Positions 1 to 8,896 of a stretch of DNA of 64,000 nt are shown piece after piece. Source of the DNA: Bin5 sp965116395 (GTDB lineage Bacteria > Chloroflexota > Anaerolineae > Caldilineales > Caldilineaceae); assembly GCA_965116395.1 (NCBI GenBank), contig OZ220684.1:124001-188000 (forward strand), read 5' to 3'. The first letter of the stretch is position 1, and every line of letters starts with the position of its first letter. Under the pieces are notes generated by a model. It was given only the letters and a program-made list of their open reading frames with translations, ran no database searches and had not been told where the DNA came from. Both the position numbers and the translations under genes were made by a program.

Positions 1-216
1 TGCCGCAATTTCTGCCAGCCCCTCTTTCAGCTGCTGGCGCTGGTTCGCGTCTGTCTCACCCAGGAATCGCAAGGTCAGGTGCAGGTTGTCAGGATTGGTC
101 CAGCGAAGTACAGAGGGTAAGGCACGCAGCGCCGGGAGCTCCTGCAGACGGTTCTGTTCGATCCGCAACTGTTTCTTCAGTGCGAGGGGGATTTCAATCG
201 CAATAAATGTGCGCAT
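1..216 (-). CDS. thpR: RNA 2',3'-cyclic phosphodiesterase (2'-5' RNA ligase family), N-terminal part
   Basis: The gene starts with ATG at 216 and runs off the left edge, so only 72 N-terminal residues are visible. They begin MRTFIAIEIP and carry the first family motif, HLTLRFLG, at residues 46-53. This is the HxTx signature of the 2H phosphoesterases. ThpR enzymes hydrolyse 2',3'-cyclic phosphate ends of RNA in the cytoplasm, and the second HxTx motif should lie outside the window. It sits 44 bp downstream of the SCO-family gene on the same strand and is probably co-transcribed with it. The family call is firm, the cellular substrate is not. Confidence 0.85.
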   Translation of the reverse strand, partial: MRTFIAIEIPLALKKQLRIEQNRLQELPALRALPSVLRWTNPDNLHLTLRFLGETDANQRQQLKEGLAEIAA

Positions 217-260
217 TACTGGAATTTCCCGGTCGGGATCTGGGCGACACGAGAGATCGG

Positions 261-965
261 TTAGCGAAGTAAGGCTTGCAGATCTGCCGTCAGCTCTTCC
301 GCGGTCACATCTGTATTGAATATAGCCCGCCAGTTCCCAGCGCGGTCGATGAGATAAACGCCTGAAGTGTGATCCAGCAGGTAGTAGTCGTCGGCAAGGC
401 TCTGACCCTCGGCGGGGTCTGAATATATGCCGTAGGCCGGTTTGAGGGCATCCAGCTCGCTTTCGGTAACACGCACACCGAGAAACCGGGAGTCAAAGGC
501 ATGGACGTAGGGCTGCAGACGGGCGAGGTTGTCCCGCTTTGGGTCTAGTGAGACAAAGACAACTTTCAGATCGGCGGCCAGGGCAGGAGCATCGTTGTCC
601 AACGCGCGCTGGGCCGCTGCCAGCTCCATCATAGTTAGTGGACAGGTATCGGGGCAGAAGGTATAGCCGAAGAACAGAAGAACCGGATCGCCTTTCAGGT
701 CAGCGAGGTTGAAGGATGAACCGTCATAGTTTTGGCCGCGAAGCGGCGCTGCCGGCTCGATTTCATCGAATACTGTACCTACATATTCGTGCCTGCTACA
801 TGCTGCGTAGAGAAACAGCAGCAGGCAGATGAAACATGTTCGCGCCTGGCGCGGCAGCTGCCTCCGATTTCGGTTTATTTTGACGAGACGCGGCTCAACT
901 TCCAGTTGCCGGCCGGTAGTCGTTGGCGCGGCGGCCCGCTTGTCACGCCTCTCTGGCGTTTTCAT
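261..965 (-). CDS. SCO1/SenC-family copper chaperone
   Basis: A 234-residue thioredoxin-fold protein. The copper-binding signature of SCO proteins is complete: CPDTC at residues 104-108 (Cys104, Cys108) and the distal His199 in LLDHTSG. A hydrophobic segment at about residues 43-56 ends in AAC, so it is either a membrane anchor or a weak lipobox; the protein should act outside the membrane. The 40 polar residues before that segment are unusual, and the true start may be further in, but no better in-frame start is obvious. SCO proteins load the CuA site of cytochrome oxidase subunit II. A complete cox operon lies near 40-46 kb in this window, although the genes are not adjacent. Confidence 0.88.
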   Translation of the reverse strand: MKTPERRDKRAAAPTTTGRQLEVEPRLVKINRNRRQLPRQARTCFICLLLFLYAACSRHEYVGTVFDEIEPAAPLRGQNYDGSSFNLADLKGDPVLLFFGYTFCPDTCPLTMMELAAAQRALDNDAPALAADLKVVFVSLDPKRDNLARLQPYVHAFDSRFLGVRVTESELDALKPAYGIYSDPAEGQSLADDYYLLDHTSGVYLIDRAGNWRAIFNTDVTAEELTADLQALLR

Positions 966-1292
966 TCGCGTGCTAATTTCATGGTAGGGCCTGCTTCGGT
1001 GCCCATTGGACCTCGTTAACGGCGGTTCGACAGTTTCTCCTCATCACCCAAGGCAAGAATGCCGAATTTCAGCCCTGCCAATTCTATCACAGGCTTTTTT
1101 TTGAAGGTTAATCCGTGACATCGCCTCTTGTTCATAGTGTCTCGCGCGCGGGCAATCCTGACTCATTTTCCGGTAGCGGAAGGGACGGCTTCCCGGCCGA
1201 ACATTGGCGGCGTTGGCGGCGCCTCTTGTTTTGATTTCGGCGGAACATTCCAAGTTCCGCGGGGGTTACACATGCTGAATATCGTGTGAAAA

Positions 1293-1321
1293 TTGACGTA
1301 TGCCTGCGCCCGTGCTAATGT
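1293..1321 (+). promoter_or_regulatory. Predicted sigma-70-type promoter for glyA
   Basis: TTGACG (1293-1298), a 17-bp spacer and TAATGT (1316-1321) lie about 70 bp before the preferred glyA start. The predicted transcription start near 1328 argues for the ATG at 1391 over an in-frame GTG at 1331. The rest of the 966-1390 gap shows nothing else that I recognise. Confidence 0.55.
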
Positions 1322-1390
1322 TCTCTGCTGGTGCAGATTGGATTTGAATTTTCGTGCTTTGAGAATGAAACGACTTTGGAGCGGACACCG

Positions 1391-2707
1391 ATGACCGTAA
1401 TTTCTTCAAAATCGCAGGCGGTTGGCGCGGCTCTTCCCGCCTGGACAGAACAACCTGATCCGCGGCAGTTGCTGCGGGACGGGGATCCCGAAATATACAG
1501 AGCGATAGAGTTGGAGCGACAGCGGCAGACGTACGGAATCGAACTGATCGCCAGCGAAAACTACGTTTTTCCCGAGGTGTTGGCGGCAGCCGGCAGTGTT
1601 CTGACGAATAAGTATGCCGAGGGCTATCCGGGACGGCGCTACTACGGCGGCTGCCAGTACGTTGATATTGCCGAAAAGATCGCCATTGAACGGGCGTTAG
1701 GACTTTTCGGGGCCGAGCATGCCAACGTACAGGCCCATTCCGGCGCCCAGGCCAACGCAGCGGTCTACATGGCCTTGTTGGAGCCGGGCGACACGGTATT
1801 GGCGATGAAGCTGGATCACGGAGGCCACTTGAGCCATGGATTCCATCTGAACAGTTCCGGCCACTACTACAACTTCATCCACTACGGGCTCGATCCCCAG
1901 ACCGAGCAACTCGATTATGATGTCATCCGGAAGATGGCAAACGAACACCGGCCAAAGCTACTCCTGGTGGGGGCCAGCGCCTACCCGCGCCATTTCGACT
2001 ACCCCAAGCTGCGGGAGATTGCAGACGAAGCAGGGTGCCTCTTGATGATGGACATGGCCCATGTAGCCGGCCTCATAGCGGCGGGATTGCACCCGGATCC
2101 TGTTCCCTATTGTGACGTTGTGACAACCACGACTCACAAGACGCTACGGGGACCGCGCGGCGGCTTGATACTCTGCCGGAAAGAGTATGCCAGGTCAATC
2201 GACCGAGCGGTCTTTCCAGGAATTCAAGGCGGTCCGCTCATGCATATAATTGCAGCGAAAGCGGTCGGTTTCAAGCTGGCGATGGAGGAGGAGTTCAAGA
2301 CGTATCAGCAGCAGATTCTGGACAACGCGCAGGTGCTGAGCGACACTCTGCAGCGAGAAGGCCTTCGCAGTGTGTCAGGGGGCACAGACAATCACCTACT
2401 GTTGATCGATTTGAACAGCCTTGCAGAGGAAGAAATCAACGGCAAGTTGGTGGAGCTGGCTTTGGACAATGCTTCGATCCACTGTAACAAGAACATGATT
2501 CCGTTTGACAAGCGCAAGGCGATGGTGACCAGCGGCATCCGGCTGGGCACTCCGGCGGCTACAACCCGGGGGATGAAGCAACCTGAGTTTGAACAGATTG
2601 GCCGGTGGATTGCTTCGATTGCGCACAGTCCCAAAGATACTGCTCTGCAGGAAACGGTACGGGACGAAGTCTTGACAATGGTGCAGTCTTTTCCGGCACC
2701 CGCTTAG
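1391..2707 (+). CDS. glyA: Serine hydroxymethyltransferase
   Basis: A 438-residue PLP enzyme interconverting serine and glycine with tetrahydrofolate, the main source of one-carbon units. The full-length fold is present, including ELIASENY near residue 52, the HSGAQAN substrate loop, and the PLP lysine Lys250 in TTTHKTLRGPRGG. The ATG at 1391 is preferred because GGAG stands about 9 bp upstream and the family N-terminus aligns there. An upstream GTG at 1331 would add 20 unrelated residues. It is the first gene of a run with radA (21-bp gap) and a methyltransferase. The folate enzymes FolK and FolP are encoded near 60 kb. Confidence 0.97.
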   Translation: MTVISSKSQAVGAALPAWTEQPDPRQLLRDGDPEIYRAIELERQRQTYGIELIASENYVFPEVLAAAGSVLTNKYAEGYPGRRYYGGCQYVDIAEKIAIERALGLFGAEHANVQAHSGAQANAAVYMALLEPGDTVLAMKLDHGGHLSHGFHLNSSGHYYNFIHYGLDPQTEQLDYDVIRKMANEHRPKLLLVGASAYPRHFDYPKLREIADEAGCLLMMDMAHVAGLIAAGLHPDPVPYCDVVTTTTHKTLRGPRGGLILCRKEYARSIDRAVFPGIQGGPLMHIIAAKAVGFKLAMEEEFKTYQQQILDNAQVLSDTLQREGLRSVSGGTDNHLLLIDLNSLAEEEINGKLVELALDNASIHCNKNMIPFDKRKAMVTSGIRLGTPAATTRGMKQPEFEQIGRWIASIAHSPKDTALQETVRDEVLTMVQSFPAPA

Positions 2708-2728
2708 AACAACAAAGGGAAGGCGTCC

Positions 2729-4159
2729 GTGGCGACCAGGGTGAGAACCCATTTCATTTGCGGTGAGTGCGGCAGCGCGCAGATGAAATGGATGGGAAGA
2801 TGCCCGGAGTGCGGCGAGTGGAACACTCTTGAAGAACGGAGGGTCCAGGAGGGCGTTGCCGGTTTGGGCGCTGGCAAGGCGGCGTCCGAGACCGTGCCGG
2901 AGCCTGTCGCTCTGCCAGAAATCCCCGATGAGCCCTCGCGGCGCATCGTTCTCGAAAATCCTGAATTCAATCGCGTCCTTGGGGGCGGGATCGTGCCCGG
3001 GTCCGGCATACTGGTGGGCGGCGATCCAGGCATCGGCAAGAGTACACTTCTCATTCAGACGGCTGCGGAAGTTGCGCGCAACGTTGGACAGGTGCTGTAC
3101 GTCAGCGGCGAAGAGAGTGCCTATCAGATTGGGCGGCGGGCGACGCGCCTGGGGTTGGACGAAGAACGTCTGCTCATTCTTGCCGACACTATTCTGGAAC
3201 AGATCCTGGAACAGATCGGCAAGGTGAAACCCTCGCTGGTTATTGTCGATTCGGTGCAGGCGATTCATAGCAATGCCAGCGCGAGTGCTGCGGGATCGGT
3301 ATCCCAGGTGAGAGATTGCGCGGCCCATCTGCTGCGACTGGCGCGGCAACTGAACATTCCCGTGTTTCTGGTTGGGCATGTGACCAAAGAGGGTGCGATT
3401 GCAGGACCACGCGTGCTTGAGCATATGGTGGATGCCGTGCTGCAGCTGGAAGGGGAGCGGTTCCACGCCTACCGTTTGTTGCACTCTGTCAAGAACCGCT
3501 TCGGCAGCACAAATGAAGTGGGAGTCTTTGAAATGACGGAACGCGGTTTGGCGCCTGTTGCCAACCCATCAGAGTTGTTCTTGGCGGAACGGCTCCCTAA
3601 CGCGGCCGGCAGCGCGATAGCGGTGCCGTTGGAAGGCAGCCGGCCCCTTCTGGTCGAGGTTCAGGCCCTGGCCAGCCCGACTTCCTTCAGCCAGCCCCGG
3701 CGCACAGGCAATGGGGTGGACTTCAACCGTCTGCTGCTGGTGACGGCTGTATTGACCAAACGACTGGGCCTTAATCTGAGCGCCCAGGACCTTTTTGTCA
3801 ATGTGATTGGCGGGTTGCGTATCGGTGAACCGGCTGCAGATCTGGCGATCGCAGCGGCCGTCACCAGCAGCTACCGCAACGTGCCGATTGCGGCCGAGGC
3901 AGCGCTCATGGGGGAAGTCGGCTTGAGCGGAGAGCTGCGGAGTGTCAGTCATTTGACTCTGAGGCTGCGTGAAGCCGCCAAACTGGGCTTCACACGGGCG
4001 ATTGTGCCGCGTCATGCGCTGCGGCGCAGACAGTCACAGCAGGGCCAGAGTTCGACGGCGGACGGCGCCGGAGCAGGCCCATCCGACTTTCCCTCGGAAA
4101 TTGAAATAATCGGCGCGCGCACTGTAGCCGAAGCCTTGGACGCGGCGCTGGTAAAGTAA
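2729..4159 (+). CDS. radA: DNA repair protein RadA
   Basis: A 476-residue RecA-like helicase of recombination intermediates. The domains in order are a four-cysteine zinc finger (Cys11, Cys14, Cys25, Cys28), a RecA-type ATPase with Walker A GGDPGIGKST at residues 97-106, the RadA-specific KNRFGS motif near residue 255, and a C-terminal Lon-protease-like domain with no obvious proteolytic dyad. The start is GTG, preceded by AAAGGGA. It acts in the cytoplasm on branched DNA, helping branch migration after RecA strand exchange. The gap to glyA is 21 bp and to the next gene 24 bp, so the three are probably one transcript. Confidence 0.96.
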   Translation: MATRVRTHFICGECGSAQMKWMGRCPECGEWNTLEERRVQEGVAGLGAGKAASETVPEPVALPEIPDEPSRRIVLENPEFNRVLGGGIVPGSGILVGGDPGIGKSTLLIQTAAEVARNVGQVLYVSGEESAYQIGRRATRLGLDEERLLILADTILEQILEQIGKVKPSLVIVDSVQAIHSNASASAAGSVSQVRDCAAHLLRLARQLNIPVFLVGHVTKEGAIAGPRVLEHMVDAVLQLEGERFHAYRLLHSVKNRFGSTNEVGVFEMTERGLAPVANPSELFLAERLPNAAGSAIAVPLEGSRPLLVEVQALASPTSFSQPRRTGNGVDFNRLLLVTAVLTKRLGLNLSAQDLFVNVIGGLRIGEPAADLAIAAAVTSSYRNVPIAAEAALMGEVGLSGELRSVSHLTLRLREAAKLGFTRAIVPRHALRRRQSQQGQSSTADGAGAGPSDFPSEIEIIGARTVAEALDAALVK

Positions 4160-4183
4160 ACCGCCATCTAATGGAGTAATCTG

Positions 4184-4834
4184 ATGTCCAAATTGACGGA
4201 AGTTGATCCCTATCAGGAGTTCATTCGGGAGTTGTTTCACAGCGACGACGAAGAACTGTCGCGATTGCAAGCGGAAGCGAAATCTGATGGACTGCCAAGC
4301 ATAAGCATTGGTCCGGAGCAAGGCAAATTTCTGCAGCTACTGGTTCAACTGACCGGCGCGAGGAAGGCCTTAGAAATTGGAGTATTGGGCGGCTATAGCG
4401 GGGCATGGATCGCAAGGGCGTTGCCGGAAGGCGGCAAGCTGATCGGACTGGAACTGGAGCAGAAGCACGCTGATTTTGCCTGCAAACAGTGGCAGCGGAT
4501 GGGATTGGCCGACAAGATTGAGGTGCGGGTCGGTCCGGCGCTGGACACTCTACCTGATTTGGCGGATGAAGCACCGTTCGACCTGGTCTTCATCGATGCC
4601 GATAAGAACAACTACCCGGCGTACCTCGATTTTTCGCTCCGATACAGCCGGCCCGGCACGGTCATTGTGGGCGACAATGTAAGTATGGGGGGGAGCCTGG
4701 TGGATCCTGACAGGCAGGATTCGGACTGGGTGCAAGGTATGCGTAAATTTGCAAGTGCTCTCAGCCAGAACGGGCGACTGGCCAGCACGGTGGTTCCCTA
4801 CTCTGACGGGTTGGCGATGGCGGTGGTGAAGTAG
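4184..4834 (+). CDS. SAM-dependent O-methyltransferase (class I, COG4122-like)
   Basis: A 216-residue Rossmann methyltransferase of the catechol/caffeoyl-CoA O-methyltransferase-like family. The SAM-binding loop LEIGVLGGYSG lies near residue 65. The metal-binding acidic motif FIDADKNNY near residue 139 is typical of cation-dependent members of this family. The natural substrate cannot be read from the sequence. It is the last gene of the glyA-radA run, followed by a MITE-like repeat and a bidirectional terminator. The start ATG follows GGAG closely. Confidence 0.88.
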   Translation: MSKLTEVDPYQEFIRELFHSDDEELSRLQAEAKSDGLPSISIGPEQGKFLQLLVQLTGARKALEIGVLGGYSGAWIARALPEGGKLIGLELEQKHADFACKQWQRMGLADKIEVRVGPALDTLPDLADEAPFDLVFIDADKNNYPAYLDFSLRYSRPGTVIVGDNVSMGGSLVDPDRQDSDWVQGMRKFASALSQNGRLASTVVPYSDGLAMAVVK

Positions 4835-4917
4835 CGGCGCGGCATCTGGAAGCGGCGGTTCCAAATACCCGTACCTGCAGAAACCATTTTGTTCGAAAGC
4901 GCCCGAATACGTCGAAT

Positions 4918-5204
4918 CGTAACTATTAAGCCACAGTAGTTGACCAGCCAGTCATCCTTGGAACCATTCAGGCTCTTGGTGACGCAATTGGTATACAGCC
5001 GCCGCCATGCTCGCCAGCCGACACGTTGCGAAGAAGGCACACGGTCGGTGAGGCATGTTTTTGTAGGGGGGCGTTGCGGGGGCGCAGCCCCTGCACAAGG
5101 GAGGGCCGAAGGCCCGACCGCCCAAAATACAACATTGAGGGGAGAAATAACTCCTTTGCTCGCCTCGTTCAGGGTTGCGAATCAGTTGCGGCTGAGTAGT
5201 TACG
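4918..5204 (+). repeat. MITE-like repeat, copy 1
   Basis: A 287-bp non-coding element. The ends are inverted repeats: CGTAACTATTAAGCC on the left and, as reverse complement of the right end, CGTAACTACTCAGCC (13 of 15 match). TCGAAT flanks both ends (4912-4917 and 5205-5210), like a target-site duplication. The core at 5042-5120 is a nested hairpin: outer arms CGGTCGG and CCGACCG, with two inner hairpins, GGGGC-GCA-GCCCC and GGGCC-GAA-GGCCC. Related copies lie at about 18.1, 46.4 and 55.8 kb in the same orientation. Confidence 0.75.
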
Positions 5205-5214
5205 TCGAATCTAG

Positions 5215-5258
5215 AAAAAGCTGAAGCGCGGCGTTATCCGTCGTGCTTCAGCTTTTTT
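5215..5258. terminator. Bidirectional rho-independent terminator
   Basis: A perfect stem AAGCTGAAGC / GCTTCAGCTT with a loop of about 17 nt. It is flanked by an A-run on the left and a T-run on the right, so it can end transcripts from both sides. It lies between the methyltransferase gene (plus strand) and the HIT gene (minus strand), which converge here. Confidence 0.85.
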
Positions 5259-5278
5259 GTTGCAGAGATTCGTTCTGT

Positions 5279-5629
5279 TCAGCGCGTCAGGAGCGGACCG
5301 AGCGGACGCCCTCCCAGAAGGTGAAAATGGGTGTGGAAGACTTCCTGGCCGCCGTTTCTGCCGACGTTGGTGACGAGGCGCCATCCTTCGGATGCCGCTC
5401 CTTGCTGCACAGCCAGTTGTGAAGCGACTTGCATAATCCGCCCAAGGATTTCCGCCTGGGCGTCACCCATTTCTCCGACATCATTGAAGTGCTGATTCGG
5501 AACTATCAGGATATGGACCGGTGCCTGTTCCGAGATGTCCTGGAATGCGGTAACCAGTTGGTCTTGATAGAACTGATGGGAGGGAATTTCCCCCGCTACG
5601 ATTTTGCAGAAAATGCAGTCATCGCTCAT
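5279..5629 (-). CDS. HIT-family nucleotide hydrolase (HinT-like)
   Basis: A 116-residue histidine-triad protein of normal length for HinT. The triad HTHFHLLGG places His99, His101 and His103, and an N-terminal Cys5/Cys8 pair matches zinc-binding HinT variants. Family members hydrolyse purine nucleoside phosphoramidates and acyl-adenylates, including aminoacyl-AMP by-products. That activity fits its place in an operon with leuS. Its ATG overlaps the stop of the upstream thiamine-binding gene (ATGA at 5626-5629), which indicates translational coupling. Confidence 0.92.
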   Translation of the reverse strand: MSDDCIFCKIVAGEIPSHQFYQDQLVTAFQDISEQAPVHILIVPNQHFNDVGEMGDAQAEILGRIMQVASQLAVQQGAASEGWRLVTNVGRNGGQEVFHTHFHLLGGRPLGPLLTR

Positions 5630-5937
5630 GTGGCACCTCGCTCTAACTTTCTACTGACGCTGTCGATCTTGTCCTGCATGCTTTGTTTGCGGTCGCTGCG
5701 CGTGCCAATCTTCAGGCTGGTTGAGATGCGGGGCGCGCCCATCTGATGCACGACTTCATGGCAACGCTTCACGGCAGCGAAAACTTCGTCCCATTCCCCT
5801 TCCACATTTGTGCCGTAGGCATGCATCTGGTGGCACAGTCCTTCTTCGTCGAGAATTCGCTCACAGGCGGCAATGTATTCGGACACTGAGACGCCTACGC
5901 CGATAGGGACGACGCACAGATCAATTATTACTTTCAT
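5626..5937 (-). CDS. MTH1187/YqgV-family thiamine-binding protein
   Basis: A 103-residue protein matching the small DUF77 (MTH1187) family. It begins MKVIIDLCVVPIG and contains the conserved MHAYGTNVEGEW region and a C-terminal RSDRKQSMQDKI helix. Members form ferredoxin-like tetramers that bind thiamine or related pyrimidines, and are thought to buffer or sense them. It starts 4 bp after leuS ends and overlaps the HIT gene by 4 bp, so the three form one operon. Thiamine pyrophosphokinase is encoded separately near 53 kb. The family is secure, the physiological role is not. Confidence 0.85.
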   Translation of the reverse strand: MKVIIDLCVVPIGVGVSVSEYIAACERILDEEGLCHQMHAYGTNVEGEWDEVFAAVKRCHEVVHQMGAPRISTSLKIGTRSDRKQSMQDKIDSVSRKLERGAT

Positions 5938-5941
5938 TGTG

Positions 5942-8479
5942 CTAACCTATCACGATGTTTACCAGTTTATCGGCGACTACAACGACTTTGCGTATTTGCT
6001 TGCCGTTCATCCACTTCTGCACGTTGTCTGAAGCGAGCGCCATCTGCTCCAGCTTCTCTTTGGCAGTATTGGGTGCGACGTTAAGTTTGTCGCGCACGCG
6101 GCCGTTTACCTGGACGACGACGGTGATTTCGTCTTCTTTGGCCTTCTGCGGATCGGCCTGGGGCCAGCTCTGCAGGTGAATGCTCTTGGCCTCGCTGCCG
6201 ACCGCTAACCTCTGCCACAGTTCCTCGCTGACATGGGGGAATACCGGCGCCATCATCAACAGCAGGGCTCGAACAGACTCCTGCCAAATGCCATGCTCTG
6301 CGCCGACGCTCTGAGAACTGGCAAAGGTCTGCTTGACTCTGATCAGATAGTTGTTTAACTCCATCAGCGCGGCAATGGCCGTATTGAAGCGGAAGCTACC
6401 GAAGTCTTCCGACACTTTCAGGATCGTCTGGTGCAGCTTGCGCTCCAAGCCCCGAACGTCTTCTTCGGTCGCCGGGCCCCCGGCGCCATTCGAACCTGGT
6501 TCGTCCAGAGTGACGCTCCAGACGCGGTAGAGAAACCGGCTCACTCCTTCAATTGCACTTGGATCCCACGGCCCCCCATACTCCCACGGGCCGATAAACA
6601 TCAGATAGCCCCGAACTGTGTCGGCGCCGTACTTGTCGACATATTCATCCGGGTTGACGACGTTGCCGCGGCTCTTGGACATGCGCTCGCCGTCCGGCCC
6701 GAGGATGATTCCCTGGTTGAACAGGCGCAGCATCGGCTCGTCGAAGTCGACTACGCCCATATCTCGCAGCGCCTTGGTAAAGAAACGGGTGTACAAGAGG
6801 TGCATGGTGGCGTGTTCAATGCCGCCGGTGTACTGGTCGACGGGTAGCCAGTAGCTGCCTCGTTCGCTGTCCCAGGGCATGTCGTCAACTGCCAACGGCG
6901 CGCCCGCCTTGTGGTAGGGATCGACGTACGCGTACTGGTACCAGCTGGAGCACATGAAGGTGTCCATGGTGTCGGTTTCGCGCTCGGCTGCGCCCTGGCA
7001 CTGCGGACATGTGACGTAGCGGAAGCCTTCGTGATAGTTGAGCGGGCTTTCGCCGGTCGGCTTGAACTGGGCGTCTTCGGGCAGACGAACTGGCAGGTCT
7101 GCGTAGGGGACGGGAACGGTGCCGCAACTTGCACAGAAGATCATGGGGATGGGCGTACCCCACATGCGCTGGCGGCTGATCAGCCAATCGCGCAGGCGGT
7201 AGTTGACGGCGCCGACGCCTTTCTCGTTTTCCTCCAGCCAGGCGATCGCGGCCTTTACACTCTCACCTTCTTCTTTGCCGACGGGCGTGCCGTTAATCGG
7301 CCCGGAGTTTATCATCACGCCTTCGCCGGGCCAGGCAGATTCCAGGTCGTCGGCGGTGCGAACGTGACCGGCATCGCTGTCTGGCGGGGGCTGAACGACC
7401 AGTTGGATTGGCAGGTCGAACTTTTTGGCGAACTCAAAGTCGCGCTCATCATGGCCGGGCACGGCCATGATGGCGCCGGTGCCATAGCCCATCAGTACAT
7501 AGTCGGCGATCCAGACTGGGATCCGTTCGCTGTTGACTGGATTGATGGCGTAGCCGCCGGTGAACACGCCTGTCTTCTCTTTGTCTTCGGCGGTGCGGGC
7601 GATCTCATCCAGGCGGCTCGCCTGCTCCACGCATTCCTCGACCGCGCCGCGCTGCTCGTCGCTAGTAATATTGTCTACCAGGGGATGCTCCGGCGCGAGC
7701 ACCATGAAGGTCGCGCCCCACAGAGTATCGGGGCGGGTTGTGAAGATTTCGATTGGATCGCCTGCTTCGGTGACAAAGGTCACCTGCGCGCCGTCACTGC
7801 GCCCGATCCAGTTTGTCTGCATCACCTTGACTGGATCGGGCCAGTCGATGTTGTCGAGGTCGTCCAGCAGCTCCTCGCTGTAGTTGGTAATGCGGAACTT
7901 CCACTGGTTCAGATCTTTCTTGATAACCGGTGTGTCGCAGCGTTCACAGTGGCGGTCTTCGCCCCAGACCTGCTCGCGCGCCAAGGTGGTGTTGCATTTC
8001 GGGCACCAGTCGACCGGCGCGTATTCTCTGTAGGCCAGACCCATTTCGAATAGCTTGAGGAAGAACCACTGGGACCACTTGTAGTATTCCGGGTCACAGC
8101 TGATGGCTTCTCGATCCCAGGCCCACATCGCGCCCATGCGACGCAACTGGCCTTGCATGCGCTCGACATTGTTGTACGTCCACTGTTGAGGGTGAACGTT
8201 GTTCTGGATGGCCGCGTTCTCTGCGGGCAGGCCGAAGGCATCAAAGCCGATAGGGAAGAAGACGTTGTAGCCCTTCATGCGACGAAAGCGGGCGGCGGCG
8301 TCGCTAGGCGTCATCGCATACCAGTGACCGGTATGCAGATCGCCTGATGTGTAGGGCAGCATAGTCAGTGCATACCATTTCGGTCGACCGGGCTTTTCGA
8401 CCGTGTCATAAAGGCCCTGTTGTTCCCAGGTATCCTGCCATCTGGCCTCGATATCTTTATGTATGTACCTGTCAGACAT
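5942..8479 (-). CDS. leuS: Leucyl-tRNA synthetase
   Basis: An 845-residue class I synthetase charging tRNA-Leu in the cytoplasm. The HIGH-type signature is HTGH at residues 49-52 and the KMSKS loop is RMSKS near residue 600. A CP1 editing domain lies between them, with the typical TTRPDTLWGATF stretch. Two CxxC pairs (CPKC/CERC near residue 160 and CASC/CPQC further on) suggest bound zinc. The C-terminal anticodon-binding domain is complete. It heads an operon with the thiamine-binding and HIT genes. The long, structured 5' leader described separately may regulate it. Confidence 0.97.
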   Translation of the reverse strand: MSDRYIHKDIEARWQDTWEQQGLYDTVEKPGRPKWYALTMLPYTSGDLHTGHWYAMTPSDAAARFRRMKGYNVFFPIGFDAFGLPAENAAIQNNVHPQQWTYNNVERMQGQLRRMGAMWAWDREAISCDPEYYKWSQWFFLKLFEMGLAYREYAPVDWCPKCNTTLAREQVWGEDRHCERCDTPVIKKDLNQWKFRITNYSEELLDDLDNIDWPDPVKVMQTNWIGRSDGAQVTFVTEAGDPIEIFTTRPDTLWGATFMVLAPEHPLVDNITSDEQRGAVEECVEQASRLDEIARTAEDKEKTGVFTGGYAINPVNSERIPVWIADYVLMGYGTGAIMAVPGHDERDFEFAKKFDLPIQLVVQPPPDSDAGHVRTADDLESAWPGEGVMINSGPINGTPVGKEEGESVKAAIAWLEENEKGVGAVNYRLRDWLISRQRMWGTPIPMIFCASCGTVPVPYADLPVRLPEDAQFKPTGESPLNYHEGFRYVTCPQCQGAAERETDTMDTFMCSSWYQYAYVDPYHKAGAPLAVDDMPWDSERGSYWLPVDQYTGGIEHATMHLLYTRFFTKALRDMGVVDFDEPMLRLFNQGIILGPDGERMSKSRGNVVNPDEYVDKYGADTVRGYLMFIGPWEYGGPWDPSAIEGVSRFLYRVWSVTLDEPGSNGAGGPATEEDVRGLERKLHQTILKVSEDFGSFRFNTAIAALMELNNYLIRVKQTFASSQSVGAEHGIWQESVRALLLMMAPVFPHVSEELWQRLAVGSEAKSIHLQSWPQADPQKAKEDEITVVVQVNGRVRDKLNVAPNTAKEKLEQMALASDNVQKWMNGKQIRKVVVVADKLVNIVIG

Positions 8480-8603
8480 TGTAAGAGTCTCCTGTCGCGG
8501 AGGATTAATTCAATTTGTTTTCCGGAGGTCGACTTGATGGTAACAAGAGACGCGACACAAGGCTAACATGCGCGCGTCGATGCGAATCATGTTCCGCTAG
8601 TCT

Positions 8604-8757
8604 CAAAAATTGGGTGCGCCCGCTCAGGCACAGGGAAATCTGTTTGCAGTTCCCTTGCGCGGGCTAGCTAAGAGCGAGGAGGCCGCCGACGGAGTTGCCG
8701 TCGGTGGTGAAAAAGATGGGGATGCGAGGCTTTATCACTGCGTTACTCATAGTGGGG
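8604..8757 (-). promoter_or_regulatory. Structured leuS 5' leader, possible attenuator
   Basis: Between the predicted promoter and leuS lies a leader of about 275 nt. Reading 5' to 3' on the minus strand, it has a 28-codon reading frame (8750 to 8664) ending in Gly-Gly-Leu-Leu-Ala-Leu-Ser. A 7-bp hairpin CCGACGG/CCGTCGG (8686-8704) lies inside that frame. It is followed by a hairpin AGGGAA/TTCCCT (near 8632-8656) and a weak GC-rich hairpin running into TTTTT (8605-8631). This resembles a leader-peptide attenuator. There is no Shine-Dalgarno for the frame and no T-box consensus, so the reading is tentative. Confidence 0.35.
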
Positions 8758-8760
8758 GCC

Positions 8761-8790
8761 AGTATACCACGTCATTTCCTAGACAGTCAA
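8761..8790 (-). promoter_or_regulatory. Predicted sigma-70-type promoter for leuS operon
   Basis: On the minus strand: TTGACT (8790-8785), an 18-bp spacer and TATACT (8766-8761). The predicted transcription start near 8754 lies 275 nt before leuS. The remaining sequence up to 8896 shows nothing recognisable. Confidence 0.6.
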
Positions 8791-8896
8791 AGGGCGAGGC
8801 GCTTATATTTCTCCATGTGTTGCGAGTGCAACCTTGCGTTTACACTTGGAAGCATTCTCTCAAGAGTGAGGAGGGCGGGAATTTCTCTATGCAAAC

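Noticed and set aside
8480..8790. T-box riboswitch in the leuS leader
   Set aside because: I could not find the conserved T-box antiterminator consensus (AGGGTGGNACCGCG-like) on the minus strand.
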